Below, piece by piece: positions 1 through 7,130 of a stretch of 64,000 nucleotides of DNA. Position 1 is the stretch's first letter. Every line of letters begins with the position of its first letter. The DNA is from Paraburkholderia tropica (GTDB taxonomy: Bacteria > Pseudomonadota > Gammaproteobacteria > Burkholderiales > Burkholderiaceae). The position numbers and the translations under genes are program-made. Location of the stretch: NCBI RefSeq assembly GCF_900109265.1, contig NZ_FNZM01000007.1, positions 186,001-250,000 of the forward strand, read 5' to 3'. The notes beneath the pieces were generated by a model that was given only the letters and a program-made list of their open reading frames with translations, searched no databases and was not told the DNA's origin.

Positions 1-240
1 TCAAAACGGCTCACGCCATGGCCGCAGATCCAGTTCCTGAGTCCACGCGCTGCGACTCTGGCTGTGCAAATGCCAGTCACTGTCGGCGATGGCGTCGACG
101 CGCTCAGCCGTGCGTCCGGTCAGGACCACCGTGAATGCTTCGCGCGCGAAGCGCCGGGGCAGCGCAGCACCGTGTCCGGCACTCGCGCCAACACCGGCGA
201 TCCACGCTAGCGGTGAGGAAGAGGAGGATAGTTCGCTCAT
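1..240 (-). pseudogene. Short-chain dehydrogenase remnant (internal deletion)
   Basis: The 79-residue frame has two recognisable ends and no middle. Residues 1 to about 52 form the first beta-alpha-beta unit of an SDR Rossmann fold: the glycine-rich nucleotide loop GVGASAGHGAAL followed by VVLTGRTAERVDAIA. The last ~25 residues (RSAWTQELDLRPWREPF) look like the usual C-terminus of the same SDR group, which is normally about 240 residues long. The catalytic Ser-Tyr-Lys region and most of the cofactor and substrate fold are absent, so it cannot be an active dehydrogenase. I infer an in-frame internal deletion that joined the two ends. A small product could still be made, because the frame is open with a normal start and stop. 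Confidence 0.7.
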
Positions 241-369
241 GATGATTCACGCCAGTTGTCGCGCGCGATTGTTCAAAAGAGCGGACGCCATAGGGCGATT
301 CGCGCGTACAACCCACGCCATCGCATTCTGGCGATGGTATCGACGCTCACCGGGGAAGGTCGCGCGCCC

Positions 370-933
370 TTAGATCTTGCCGACCAGATCGAGCGACGGC
401 GTCAGGGTTTGCGCGCCGGGCGTCCACTTTGCCGGGCACACTTCGCCCGGATGCGACGCCACGTATTGCGCGGCCTGCACCTTGCGCAGCAGTTCTTTCG
501 CATCGCGGCCGATGCCGTTGTCGTGCACTTCGTAGAGCTTGATCTTGCCTTCCGGATCGATCAGGAAGGTGCCGCGCAGCGCCAGACCTTCTTCCTCGAT
601 CAGCACGTCGAAATGGCGGGCGAGGGTGGCAGTCGGATCGCCGACCAGCGGGTATTGCACCTTCGCAATGGTGTCCGAGGTATCGTGCCAGGCTTTGTGC
701 GTGAAATGCGTATCGGTGGAGACGCCGTAGATTTCGACGCCGAGTTTCTGGAATTCCGCGTAGTGATCGGCGAGATCGCCAAGTTCGGTGGGGCAGACGA
801 AGGTGAAGTCGGCCGGATAAAACACCACTACCGACCATTTGCCCTTGAAGTTTTCTTCGCTGACGGGCACGAACTTGCCGCCGTGATAGGCCGTGGATTT
901 GAAAGGCTTGACCTGCGTGTTGATGAGCGACAT
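370..933 (-). CDS. ahpC: Peroxiredoxin AhpC (alkyl hydroperoxide reductase subunit C)
   Basis: Typical 2-Cys peroxiredoxin of 187 residues that reduces hydrogen peroxide and organic hydroperoxides in the cytoplasm. The peroxidatic cysteine is C47 in FTFVCPTE and the resolving cysteine is C166 in GEVCPAKW; both motifs are intact and the length is normal for the family. The start at MSLINTQ is chosen because it matches the family N-terminus and has an AAGGAA ribosome site just upstream; an in-frame ATG 14 codons earlier gives an unlikely extension. No AhpF reductase is adjacent, so its electron donor must be encoded elsewhere. A 7-bp hairpin lies in the leader at 984-1002. Confidence 0.95.
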   Translation of the reverse strand: MSLINTQVKPFKSTAYHGGKFVPVSEENFKGKWSVVVFYPADFTFVCPTELGDLADHYAEFQKLGVEIYGVSTDTHFTHKAWHDTSDTIAKVQYPLVGDPTATLARHFDVLIEEEGLALRGTFLIDPEGKIKLYEVHDNGIGRDAKELLRKVQAAQYVASHPGEVCPAKWTPGAQTLTPSLDLVGKI

Positions 934-983
934 AGGCGTTCCTTGAAGTGATCCTGCAGCGGGTATCGGCCGCATGAATTTGC

Positions 984-1002
984 GCCCGATGCGTGATCGG
1001 GC
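984..1002. promoter_or_regulatory. Hairpin/dyad in the ahpC leader
   Basis: GCCCGAT-gcgtg-ATCGGGC is a perfect 7-bp inverted repeat about 50-70 bases upstream of the ahpC start. It could be an operator or a leader-RNA hairpin. I do not see a convincing four-part OxyR site in this stretch. Confidence 0.35.
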
Positions 1003-1078
1003 TCTAGCCGATATAGAGACTAGACGAGCGTGGCGCGCGCAGGAAGCGATCTTTTTTTGTATGGAATCCGCGAATGCA

Positions 1079-1104
1079 GAAAAGCGATTCGTTGCGGAAT
1101 CGCT
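1079..1104 (-). terminator. Probable terminator after the sulfite dehydrogenase operon
   Basis: Read on the minus strand, AGCGATTC-cgcaac-GAATCGCT forms a perfect 8-bp stem and is followed by TTTTC. It lies about 50 bases past the stop of the cytochrome gene, where the leftward operon should end. The T-run is short. Confidence 0.5.
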
Positions 1105-1156
1105 CGATTCAGGCGGGCTTTCGAGTCGGGTCGACGTGGGGCGTGCCGGTCAGCTT

Positions 1157-1717
1157 CTACAGCGTGCCGGGCCGCGGATCGGGCACAAAGCCGTCGCGAT
1201 TGGGCATGCGCACGGCGGCGAGCGAGTGCGCATCCAGACGGGCGTCATCGGGCACAATGCCGTTGCGGTTGAGGATCCAGGCGCTCACGGCATACACCTC
1301 GTCCGCACTCAGCGATTGCGGCGCGTTATAGGGCATCGCGCGGCGAATATAGTCGAACAGCGTAGTCGCATAAGGCCAGTAGCTGCCGACCGTACGCTTG
1401 GGGGCGGTGCTCCTGAGCGTGCCGCTGCCGCCCACCAGCGGATCGCCGATCAAGCCCTCGCCCTGCGCGCCGTGACAGGCCGCGCATTTTTGTGCGAAGA
1501 CCCGTGCGCCGGTCTGGACATCGCCGCTGCCTGGCGGCAGCCCCCGCCCGTCTGGCGCTATGTCGATGTCCCAGGCCGCGATGGCCGATGCGTCCAGCGG
1601 TGTGCCGATTCCGGCGATGGTGGACGGCATAGCGACGGTTTGCGTCGTCACGGCCGGCGTGCAGGCGCCCGTGACCAGCGCGCTCGCGACGACGAGTGGC
1701 GTGAGCAGCTTACGCAT
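1157..1717 (-). CDS. c-type cytochrome lipoprotein, partner of sulfite dehydrogenase
   Basis: 186-residue exported monohaem cytochrome c. The N-terminus is a lipoprotein signal with lipobox VTGAC (lipidated C19), so it should be anchored to a membrane facing the periplasm. Haem attachment is CAACH at residues 78-82; a methionine in the RRAMPYNAPQ segment is the likely axial ligand. The gene overlaps the 3' end of the SoxC-like gene by 8 bases, which implies translational coupling. By analogy with SorA/SorB and SoxC/SoxD pairs, it should take electrons from the molybdenum enzyme and pass them to the respiratory chain. The function rests on this context; the cytochrome fold itself is clear. Confidence 0.88.
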   Translation of the reverse strand: MRKLLTPLVVASALVTGACTPAVTTQTVAMPSTIAGIGTPLDASAIAAWDIDIAPDGRGLPPGSGDVQTGARVFAQKCAACHGAQGEGLIGDPLVGGSGTLRSTAPKRTVGSYWPYATTLFDYIRRAMPYNAPQSLSADEVYAVSAWILNRNGIVPDDARLDAHSLAAVRMPNRDGFVPDPRPGTL

Positions 1718-3023
1718 TGGCGACGCTCCCGTCAGCGCCGACTCGCCAGGATTGAATGCCGTTGTAGTGGTAGTACGAATTCAGGCCGCGTGCAGCGACG
1801 AGCGCTTCGCGCGTGGGCTGGACGTAGCCGGTGGAGTCGGTGGCCCGCGAGAGCAGCGTGGCCGGGCCGCCTTGCCATGTCCAGTCGAAGGTGAAGCGCG
1901 TGAGCGCGCGATCCCGCACGGGTGCCTCCAGGCGCGCGCTCTGCCAGTTGATGCCGCCATCGGTCGAGACTTCGACGCCACGGATCGTGCCGCGTCCCGA
2001 CCATGCGAGGCCGACGACGGGATAGTAGCCGTGCCGCGTCAGACGTTGTCCCGGCGACGGCCGCGTGATGACTGACTTCGCATCCATTTCGAACGCGAAC
2101 TGGCGCGCACGGCCATCGGGTAACAGCCCGGTGTATTTCGAGGTTTCCTCGCGGGTTTCGAGCGGGCCGTCCACCACCTTCAGGCGGCGCAGCCATTTCA
2201 CGTGCGTGTTGCCTTCATAGCCGGGAACGATGAGCCGCAACGGATAACCGTTTTCCGGACGCAGCCGCTCACCGTTTTGTGCATAGACCACCAGCGCCCG
2301 ATCGAGGATGGCATCGAGTGGCAGCGAGCGAGTCATCGCGGCGGCATCGGCGCCTTCCGCGAGAATCCAGCGCGGGGATGCACCCGGCGCGGCCGGTGTG
2401 CTGCCGCCGACCGCTTCGAGCAACGTCGAAAGCCGCACGCCGGTCCATTCGCAGCACGACAGCAAGCCGTGAGTCAGTTGCAGCGGCAGTCCACTCGGGC
2501 CTTTCCATTCGCTGGCCGTGTTGCCCGAGCACTCCATGAAATGGATGCTCGATTCCGAGGGCAGGCGCAGCAGATCGTCCATCGTGAACAGCTTCGGTTC
2601 CGTCACCAGGCCATGAACGGCGAGGCGGTGCGCGTCCGGATCGATATCGGGCACGCCGCCGTGATGGCGCTCGTACACGAGGCCGTTCGGTGTCAGCGTT
2701 CCGTGCAGATCGGCCAGCGGCGTGAGCGAAGAAGCTGCGCCTGGCATCGGCCACTGGCGCGCCGCGCGACGCACCACATGCGACTCGAACGAAGACGGCA
2801 GCCCGTAAGGGTGAGTCAGGATCGGCGCGCCCGGCGTGCGTGTCCAGGGTGGCACGTCGAGCGGTTCGAGCAACTGTGCCGAAGGAGCGCCGGCCATCGC
2901 GACCCGGGCCTGCGAGACGGCCAGAGCCGAAATTGCAGCACTGCCCAGCAGGCGGCGTCTGCGAGCCGATGTGGGCGAGCCGTCAGTCGAGGACGCAGGT
3001 TTGCGATCGGAAATAAAGCGCAT
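1710..3023 (-). CDS. soxC: Sulfite dehydrogenase, SoxC-like molybdenum enzyme
   Basis: 437-residue member of the sulfite oxidase family. A twin-arginine-type signal (RRRRLLGSAAISALAVSQARVAMA) precedes the molybdopterin domain; the Moco-ligating cysteine lies in HFMECSGN near residue 164, and the C-terminal dimerisation domain follows (VVGLAWSGRGTIRGVEVSTDGG). No haem-binding motif is present, so electrons must leave through a separate cytochrome, which is encoded immediately downstream and overlaps it. It should oxidise sulfite to sulfate in the periplasm. None of the usual sox thiosulfate-oxidation genes is nearby, so the pair probably works as a stand-alone sulfite detoxification or respiration unit. 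Confidence 0.87.
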   Translation of the reverse strand: MRFISDRKPASSTDGSPTSARRRRLLGSAAISALAVSQARVAMAGAPSAQLLEPLDVPPWTRTPGAPILTHPYGLPSSFESHVVRRAARQWPMPGAASSLTPLADLHGTLTPNGLVYERHHGGVPDIDPDAHRLAVHGLVTEPKLFTMDDLLRLPSESSIHFMECSGNTASEWKGPSGLPLQLTHGLLSCCEWTGVRLSTLLEAVGGSTPAAPGASPRWILAEGADAAAMTRSLPLDAILDRALVVYAQNGERLRPENGYPLRLIVPGYEGNTHVKWLRRLKVVDGPLETREETSKYTGLLPDGRARQFAFEMDAKSVITRPSPGQRLTRHGYYPVVGLAWSGRGTIRGVEVSTDGGINWQSARLEAPVRDRALTRFTFDWTWQGGPATLLSRATDSTGYVQPTREALVAARGLNSYYHYNGIQSWRVGADGSVANA

Positions 3024-3466
3024 GAGTCGTGTCCCGGCGAGGCCGCGCCGCCCGTTGAGGACGCTATCGGCAAAGGGGGCAGTATATGAGCTGCGTGCGC
3101 GCCGACTAATAGTGTTTAAAGCTACGTTTATATCTGAACGCGATTACGCGGATGCGACGTAGCAGCTAAAGCGACGCGTTCTCAGATAAGGTTTGTTCGG
3201 GTGTGGGGGAAAGCGGCTCGCGCGGCGCGGCAACTCCTGATGTTCGCGTGAAGTCGCGCCCGCACGGGGCGGAACGCGAACGCCGACGCTTATGGACCGG
3301 GGATCGACGCCTGTCGCGACGCGGGGACATGAGGCGCATCGTCATGACGAAGTGATGTCAGCGCTGATTTGCTAACGCAAAAGCCTTTGTTGGCGTTGCG
3401 TGCTGCGCGCACTAGCATGCAATGAGGCGGACGATTACGTCCGCGATTGTCTTTGCGGGGACATCC
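3024..3466. other. Intergenic region, divergent promoters
   Basis: About 440 bases without a credible gene between the leftward sox pair and a rightward small gene. On the minus strand TATACT (3081-3086) is a plausible -10 element for the sox operon, about 60 bases before its start, with a poor -35 (TTAGTC). I see no other strong signal. Confidence 0.4.
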
Positions 3467-3685
3467 ATGCGATACAAGGGCTATGAAGTCGAACCGTCTG
3501 CTTATGCGTTGCCAAGCGGACTCTATGCGGCGAATCTGATCATCGAAACGGCATTGCCGGCTGTTGAATCTTCATTCTCGTTCGAAGCGCTCGATTATTT
3601 CTTCGAGCCGGATCACGCCATCGCCTATGCCTCACGCTGGGCTCGCGTGTGGATCGATCAGCGGGCGAAGCGGGCCGCTCAATGA
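3467..3685 (+). CDS. Small conserved Burkholderia-type protein (DUF6566-like)
   Basis: 72 residues starting MRYKGYEVEPSAYALPSG and containing FEALDYFFEPDHAIAYASRWARVWID. This layout, a KGYE start and an ALDYF...A..YA.RW..VW.D core, matches short cytoplasmic proteins that are very common in Burkholderia genomes, often in many copies; I recall them as DUF6566. No catalytic motif or signal peptide is visible and the function is unknown. The start chosen matches that family; an upstream in-frame ATG at 3422 would add 15 atypical residues. It stands alone, followed by a 9-bp hairpin. Confidence 0.7.
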   Translation: MRYKGYEVEPSAYALPSGLYAANLIIETALPAVESSFSFEALDYFFEPDHAIAYASRWARVWIDQRAKRAAQ

Positions 3686-3755
3686 TCCGCAGGCGAGTGC
3701 CGCCGGTGCCGTCCTCGGCACTTTCCACGTAACGACCCTGCCAGGCAGCAAGCAC

Positions 3756-3784
3756 AAGACTCTCCGTTGTTTCAAGAGAGTCTT
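3756..3784. terminator. Hairpin between convergent genes
   Basis: AAGACTCTC and GAGAGTCTT form a perfect 9-bp stem with an 11-base loop, midway between the stop codons of two genes that face each other. Neither side has a good T-run, so it may be a weak bidirectional terminator. Confidence 0.5.
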
Positions 3785-3791
3785 CGTGTTC

Positions 3792-4385
3792 TCAGATACG
3801 TGGCCCCGCTACCGTGGCGAGCGTATCTAGCAGGGGTTGCGCCAGATGCAGTATTTGCCAGGGCGTGCCGGCGTGCGTGTTCCGGGATTCGGGCTCTCGC
3901 TTCGATAACAACGTGCGCGTAATCACCCAGTTTGACACGTCAAGGCTAACGACGGAGGCGCAGATATCCGCGTGGGCCGCAGTCTCGCCGTTGCGAGTAA
4001 TTTCATTTGCGATTGCCTCATCGAGATCTGCGTCGATATCGACGCGAATCGTCTCGATGTAGGCGAACCGCGCATGCCTGGCAGGACCTTTCGAAGCGTC
4101 CAGGACGCTATGTGCATCAATCGGTGCACGGCCGAAGCTATTGGTCACATTGCGGTAGCGTCCGGTGGCGAGGAAGTCGCGGAATGCCGCATCATGGCGC
4201 CAGAGGTATTGCGAAGCGTAACGGGTTTCTTTCGCACCGTGACGTCCTGCTTCGCGCAGGAGAAACGCTTTGTAGAAGAGGTCGGGCGCGTTGTCCCACA
4301 ACGAGCCGCGCTCTTTTGCACGAAGGTGGATCTTGCTTGTATCGTAGTCGGACGGGAGGCGGTGGCCATAGAAAACGGTCAGCAC
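3792..4385 (-). CDS. DUF4865 family protein
   Basis: 197-residue protein recognised by its opening (MLTVFYGHRLPSDYD) and by the segments KERGSLWDNAPDLFYKAFLLRE and YASQYLWRHDAAFRDFLATGRY, which fit the DUF4865 family. That family is typically found next to, and divergent from, a LysR regulator, exactly as here. Biochemical function is unknown. There is no signal peptide or membrane segment, so it should be cytoplasmic. It is probably controlled by the adjacent regulator through the 125-base divergent region, which contains a GTGAT-N6-ATCAC dyad. Confidence 0.75.
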   Translation of the reverse strand: MLTVFYGHRLPSDYDTSKIHLRAKERGSLWDNAPDLFYKAFLLREAGRHGAKETRYASQYLWRHDAAFRDFLATGRYRNVTNSFGRAPIDAHSVLDASKGPARHARFAYIETIRVDIDADLDEAIANEITRNGETAAHADICASVVSLDVSNWVITRTLLSKREPESRNTHAGTPWQILHLAQPLLDTLATVAGPRI

Positions 4386-4455
4386 GGTAAACGCTCCTTT
4401 GAATGATTTCGCAATCGGCTAAACGGCTGACACAAGCGTAGCAGCGGTCTTCCCG

Positions 4456-4471
4456 GTGATATAGCGATCAC
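4456..4471. promoter_or_regulatory. Candidate LysR operator dyad
   Basis: GTGAT-atagcg-ATCAC is a perfect inverted repeat in the divergent region between the DUF4865 gene and the LysR gene. It has the general shape of a LysR-type binding site. Inference only. Confidence 0.4.
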
Positions 4472-4509
4472 GCCCAGTTTCAGTGATTCGAATTCTTTAT
4501 GGACAGGGA

Positions 4510-5364
4510 ATGAAGGGTCTTGATGTAGAAGCCGTTCAGGCTTTTGTGCTGGTCGCCGATCTGAAAAGCTTTACCCGTGCGGCGCATGTGCTGGACACGA
4601 CGCAGGCCGCGGTCAGCTTGCGCATCAAGCGTCTCGAGGAGCAGCTTGGGCGGCGGCTCGTGGAGCGGACTTCGCGTCACGTGCGATTGTCCGTAGACGG
4701 CGACACGTTTCTTTCTTCTGCACACGCGCTCGTAGCGGCGCACAGAGACGCGATGGGTGCGTTCGGCGAGCGGCGCCGAAAACTGGTGATCGGCATGAGT
4801 CACCATGTGGTCGGGGCAGAGCTTCCGCTGCTGCTGCGGCAACTGGGCTACGAAAATCCGATGGTGGTGATAGAGCTTCGCATCGCTGCCTCGCGCGATC
4901 TTCTCGACGACTACGACAAAGGCGTTTTGGATGCGGCTATCGTCTTGCAACACGATAGTCGGCGACTGGATGGTCAACAGATTCTGAAGGAGGCGTTCGG
5001 ATGGATGGCGGCTGAAGATTTTCAGCATGACACGTCGTCGCCACTGAAGCTTGCAACGCAGGCCGCGCCTTGCAGCGTGCGCCAGATGGCAATTGATGCG
5101 CTCGACGAGGCGGGGGTTTCGTGGGAAGAGGTATTTGTCGGCGGGGGCGTGACCACAATCGGTGCGGCTGTCGCTGCCGGGATCGCGGTCGCAGCGCTCG
5201 GTCGTCGAGTCGCTCCTGCCGGCACCATCGACATCGGCGAGCGATATGGTTTGCCGCCGCTGCCTGGGCGTAATGTTGTCTGTTATAGCGCCCAACGAGA
5301 CGAGCAAACCAAATGCATTTTGCACCGCCTGGGTGAAGCGTTGTGCGCTGTCCCTGTGCGATGA
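4510..5364 (+). CDS. LysR-type regulator of the DUF4865 gene
   Basis: 284-residue LysR regulator. The winged helix-turn-helix is at residues 1-60 (FTRAAHVLDTTQAAVSLRIKRLEEQLGRRLVER), followed by the two-lobed effector-binding domain. The start at MKGLDVEAVQAF fits the family register; a GTG at 4483 would add nine residues. Divergent placement next to DUF4865 suggests local control of that gene. Effector unknown. One oddity is the EAFGWMA...AVAAGIAVAALGRR stretch, a normal effector-domain layout in LysRs of this group. Confidence 0.88.
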   Translation: MKGLDVEAVQAFVLVADLKSFTRAAHVLDTTQAAVSLRIKRLEEQLGRRLVERTSRHVRLSVDGDTFLSSAHALVAAHRDAMGAFGERRRKLVIGMSHHVVGAELPLLLRQLGYENPMVVIELRIAASRDLLDDYDKGVLDAAIVLQHDSRRLDGQQILKEAFGWMAAEDFQHDTSSPLKLATQAAPCSVRQMAIDALDEAGVSWEEVFVGGGVTTIGAAVAAGIAVAALGRRVAPAGTIDIGERYGLPPLPGRNVVCYSAQRDEQTKCILHRLGEALCAVPVR

Positions 5365-5474
5365 GCATGTGAAGGCCGCTCTTGCGTGATGTGCTGCGCG
5401 TGAGGCGATAAACGCTCACGCAGATCGCGTATCGCTCGTCGCGAACCCGTCACGCAAATCACCGCGTGGTGACG

Positions 5475-7130
5475 TCAGACCGCCAAAGCAACGCCGTCAC
5501 TACGCGGATCGTGCGCGCCGCACGCAACGAATCCAGCGTCGTCGACATCGAGACAGATAACCCCCGCTTGTCCGCCGAGCGGACTGAGCGGCGGCAACTC
5601 GGCGATTTCGTGCCCGCGCGCGGCCAGCGCGTCGAACACCTCGCGCCCCGCGTGTGTTTCGAGCTTGAGGTTGTCGCGACTGTCCGAGAAAGTGCGCCCG
5701 AGCAGGAAACGCGGCTGCGCCAGCGCCGCCAGCGGATCCATCCTATAGTCGATCAGCCGCGTGAGCAGCGCGGCGAGCGTCTGCGGCTGACCGTCCGCGC
5801 CCTGTGTGCCGTAGAGCAGGCGCGCGCGTCCGTCCACGAGATACATGCCGGGATTGAGCGTATGGAATGGCCGCTTGCCCGGCGCGATCACGTTCGGATG
5901 CGCGTCCCGATGCGGGCCGCCGCCGGGCGCGCGGAAGGCCGCGCCGCGGTTGTGCCAGAGGATGCCGGTGTCGCCCGCCATCACGCCGCTGCCCCAGTCG
6001 TGGAAGATCGTCTGCAATACGCTTACCGCGCGACCTTGCGCGTCGGTGGCGGCGAGATAGACGGTGTCGCCTTCACGGAATCGATGCGGCCACGCCAGTG
6101 CGCGCGTGGGCTCGATGCGCGCCGCGCAGGCGGCGAGGTGAGCGTCGCCGAGCAGCCTGTCGACGGGCACGTCTTGCGTATCGGGATCGGCAAGATGCCG
6201 GTCGCGGTCGATGAAGGCCTGCTTCACCGCTTCGACGAGCCGGTGATAGTAGTCGGCGCTGCCGTGCGCGCAATCGCGCAGGCCCAGTTTCGCCAGAATG
6301 CCCATGATCTGCAGCGTCGTCATGCCCTGGGTGGGCGGCGGCAGCGTCGCGAGCACGCCTTCGCCATAACGCAGCGTGAGCGGCGGCTCGCAGCGTACGC
6401 GCGTGGCTGCGAGGTCGTCGGCGTCGAGCGGCGAGCCCGCTTCGCGCAGGCCGCGCGCAATGCGTTGCGCGAGCGCGCCTTCGTAGAAGTCGCGCGGACC
6501 GTTTGTCGCGAGCGTGCGCAGCGTGGCCGCGAGCGCAGGCTGGCGGAACGTCGTGCCGATGGCGGGAATCGCGCCGTCCGCCAGGAAGGTCTGCGCGAAG
6601 CCGCGCCAGCGTTCGGCGTCGCCGTATTCGTCGGCGCGATACGTTGTCCAGAAGTGCTGCGAGCGCGTTAGCGCGAAGCCGTCCTGCGCTAGCGCGATGG
6701 CGGGCGCGAGCAGCGCGTCCCACGCGAGCGTGCCGCCCCAGTGTTCGCGGCTCGTGCGGTACGCCGCCTCCCACGCGGCGACGGTGGCGGCGCTCGTGAG
6801 CGCGGACGCGGGGCCGCGCACGGGAATCGCGCCGTCGAAGTTCGGGAGATTGCGCGCCGCCTGGCCGATGCCCGAAATCGACTCGACGGGCTGGCCGGGC
6901 GCGGCAATCAGCCAGAAGCCGTCGCCGCCGAGACCGGTGAAATGCGGCATGGTCACGCACAGCGCCGCCGCCATCGCAATGGCCGCCTCGATCGCGTTGC
7001 CGCCGCGCGCGAGCACATCGCGTCCCGCTTCGCTGGCGAGCGTGTGAGGACTGGTGACGAGGCCCGCGCGGCCACGCGCGTTGGCGGTCGAGGTTTGCGT
7101 GCGTGTGTGGATTCGGGTGTTGATCGTCAT
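5475..7130 (-). CDS. Gamma-glutamyltransferase family protein
   Basis: 551-residue Ntn-hydrolase of the gamma-glutamyltranspeptidase family, which self-cleaves and hydrolyses or transfers gamma-glutamyl groups. The N-terminal part has GLVTSPHTLASEAGRDVLARGGNAIEAA and FTGLGGDGFWL. The predicted autocleavage site and nucleophile is the Thr of GDTVYLAATDAQG near residue 356, followed by the conserved GSGVMAGDTGILWHN. No signal peptide is seen, unlike periplasmic Ggt of E. coli, so it is probably cytoplasmic. Its start overlaps the stop of the transporter fusion gene by four bases (ATGA), making it the last gene of the importer operon; its substrate is probably whatever that transporter brings in. 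The true substrate is not evident. Confidence 0.88.
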   Translation of the reverse strand: MTINTRIHTRTQTSTANARGRAGLVTSPHTLASEAGRDVLARGGNAIEAAIAMAAALCVTMPHFTGLGGDGFWLIAAPGQPVESISGIGQAARNLPNFDGAIPVRGPASALTSAATVAAWEAAYRTSREHWGGTLAWDALLAPAIALAQDGFALTRSQHFWTTYRADEYGDAERWRGFAQTFLADGAIPAIGTTFRQPALAATLRTLATNGPRDFYEGALAQRIARGLREAGSPLDADDLAATRVRCEPPLTLRYGEGVLATLPPPTQGMTTLQIMGILAKLGLRDCAHGSADYYHRLVEAVKQAFIDRDRHLADPDTQDVPVDRLLGDAHLAACAARIEPTRALAWPHRFREGDTVYLAATDAQGRAVSVLQTIFHDWGSGVMAGDTGILWHNRGAAFRAPGGGPHRDAHPNVIAPGKRPFHTLNPGMYLVDGRARLLYGTQGADGQPQTLAALLTRLIDYRMDPLAALAQPRFLLGRTFSDSRDNLKLETHAGREVFDALAARGHEIAELPPLSPLGGQAGVICLDVDDAGFVACGAHDPRSDGVALAV

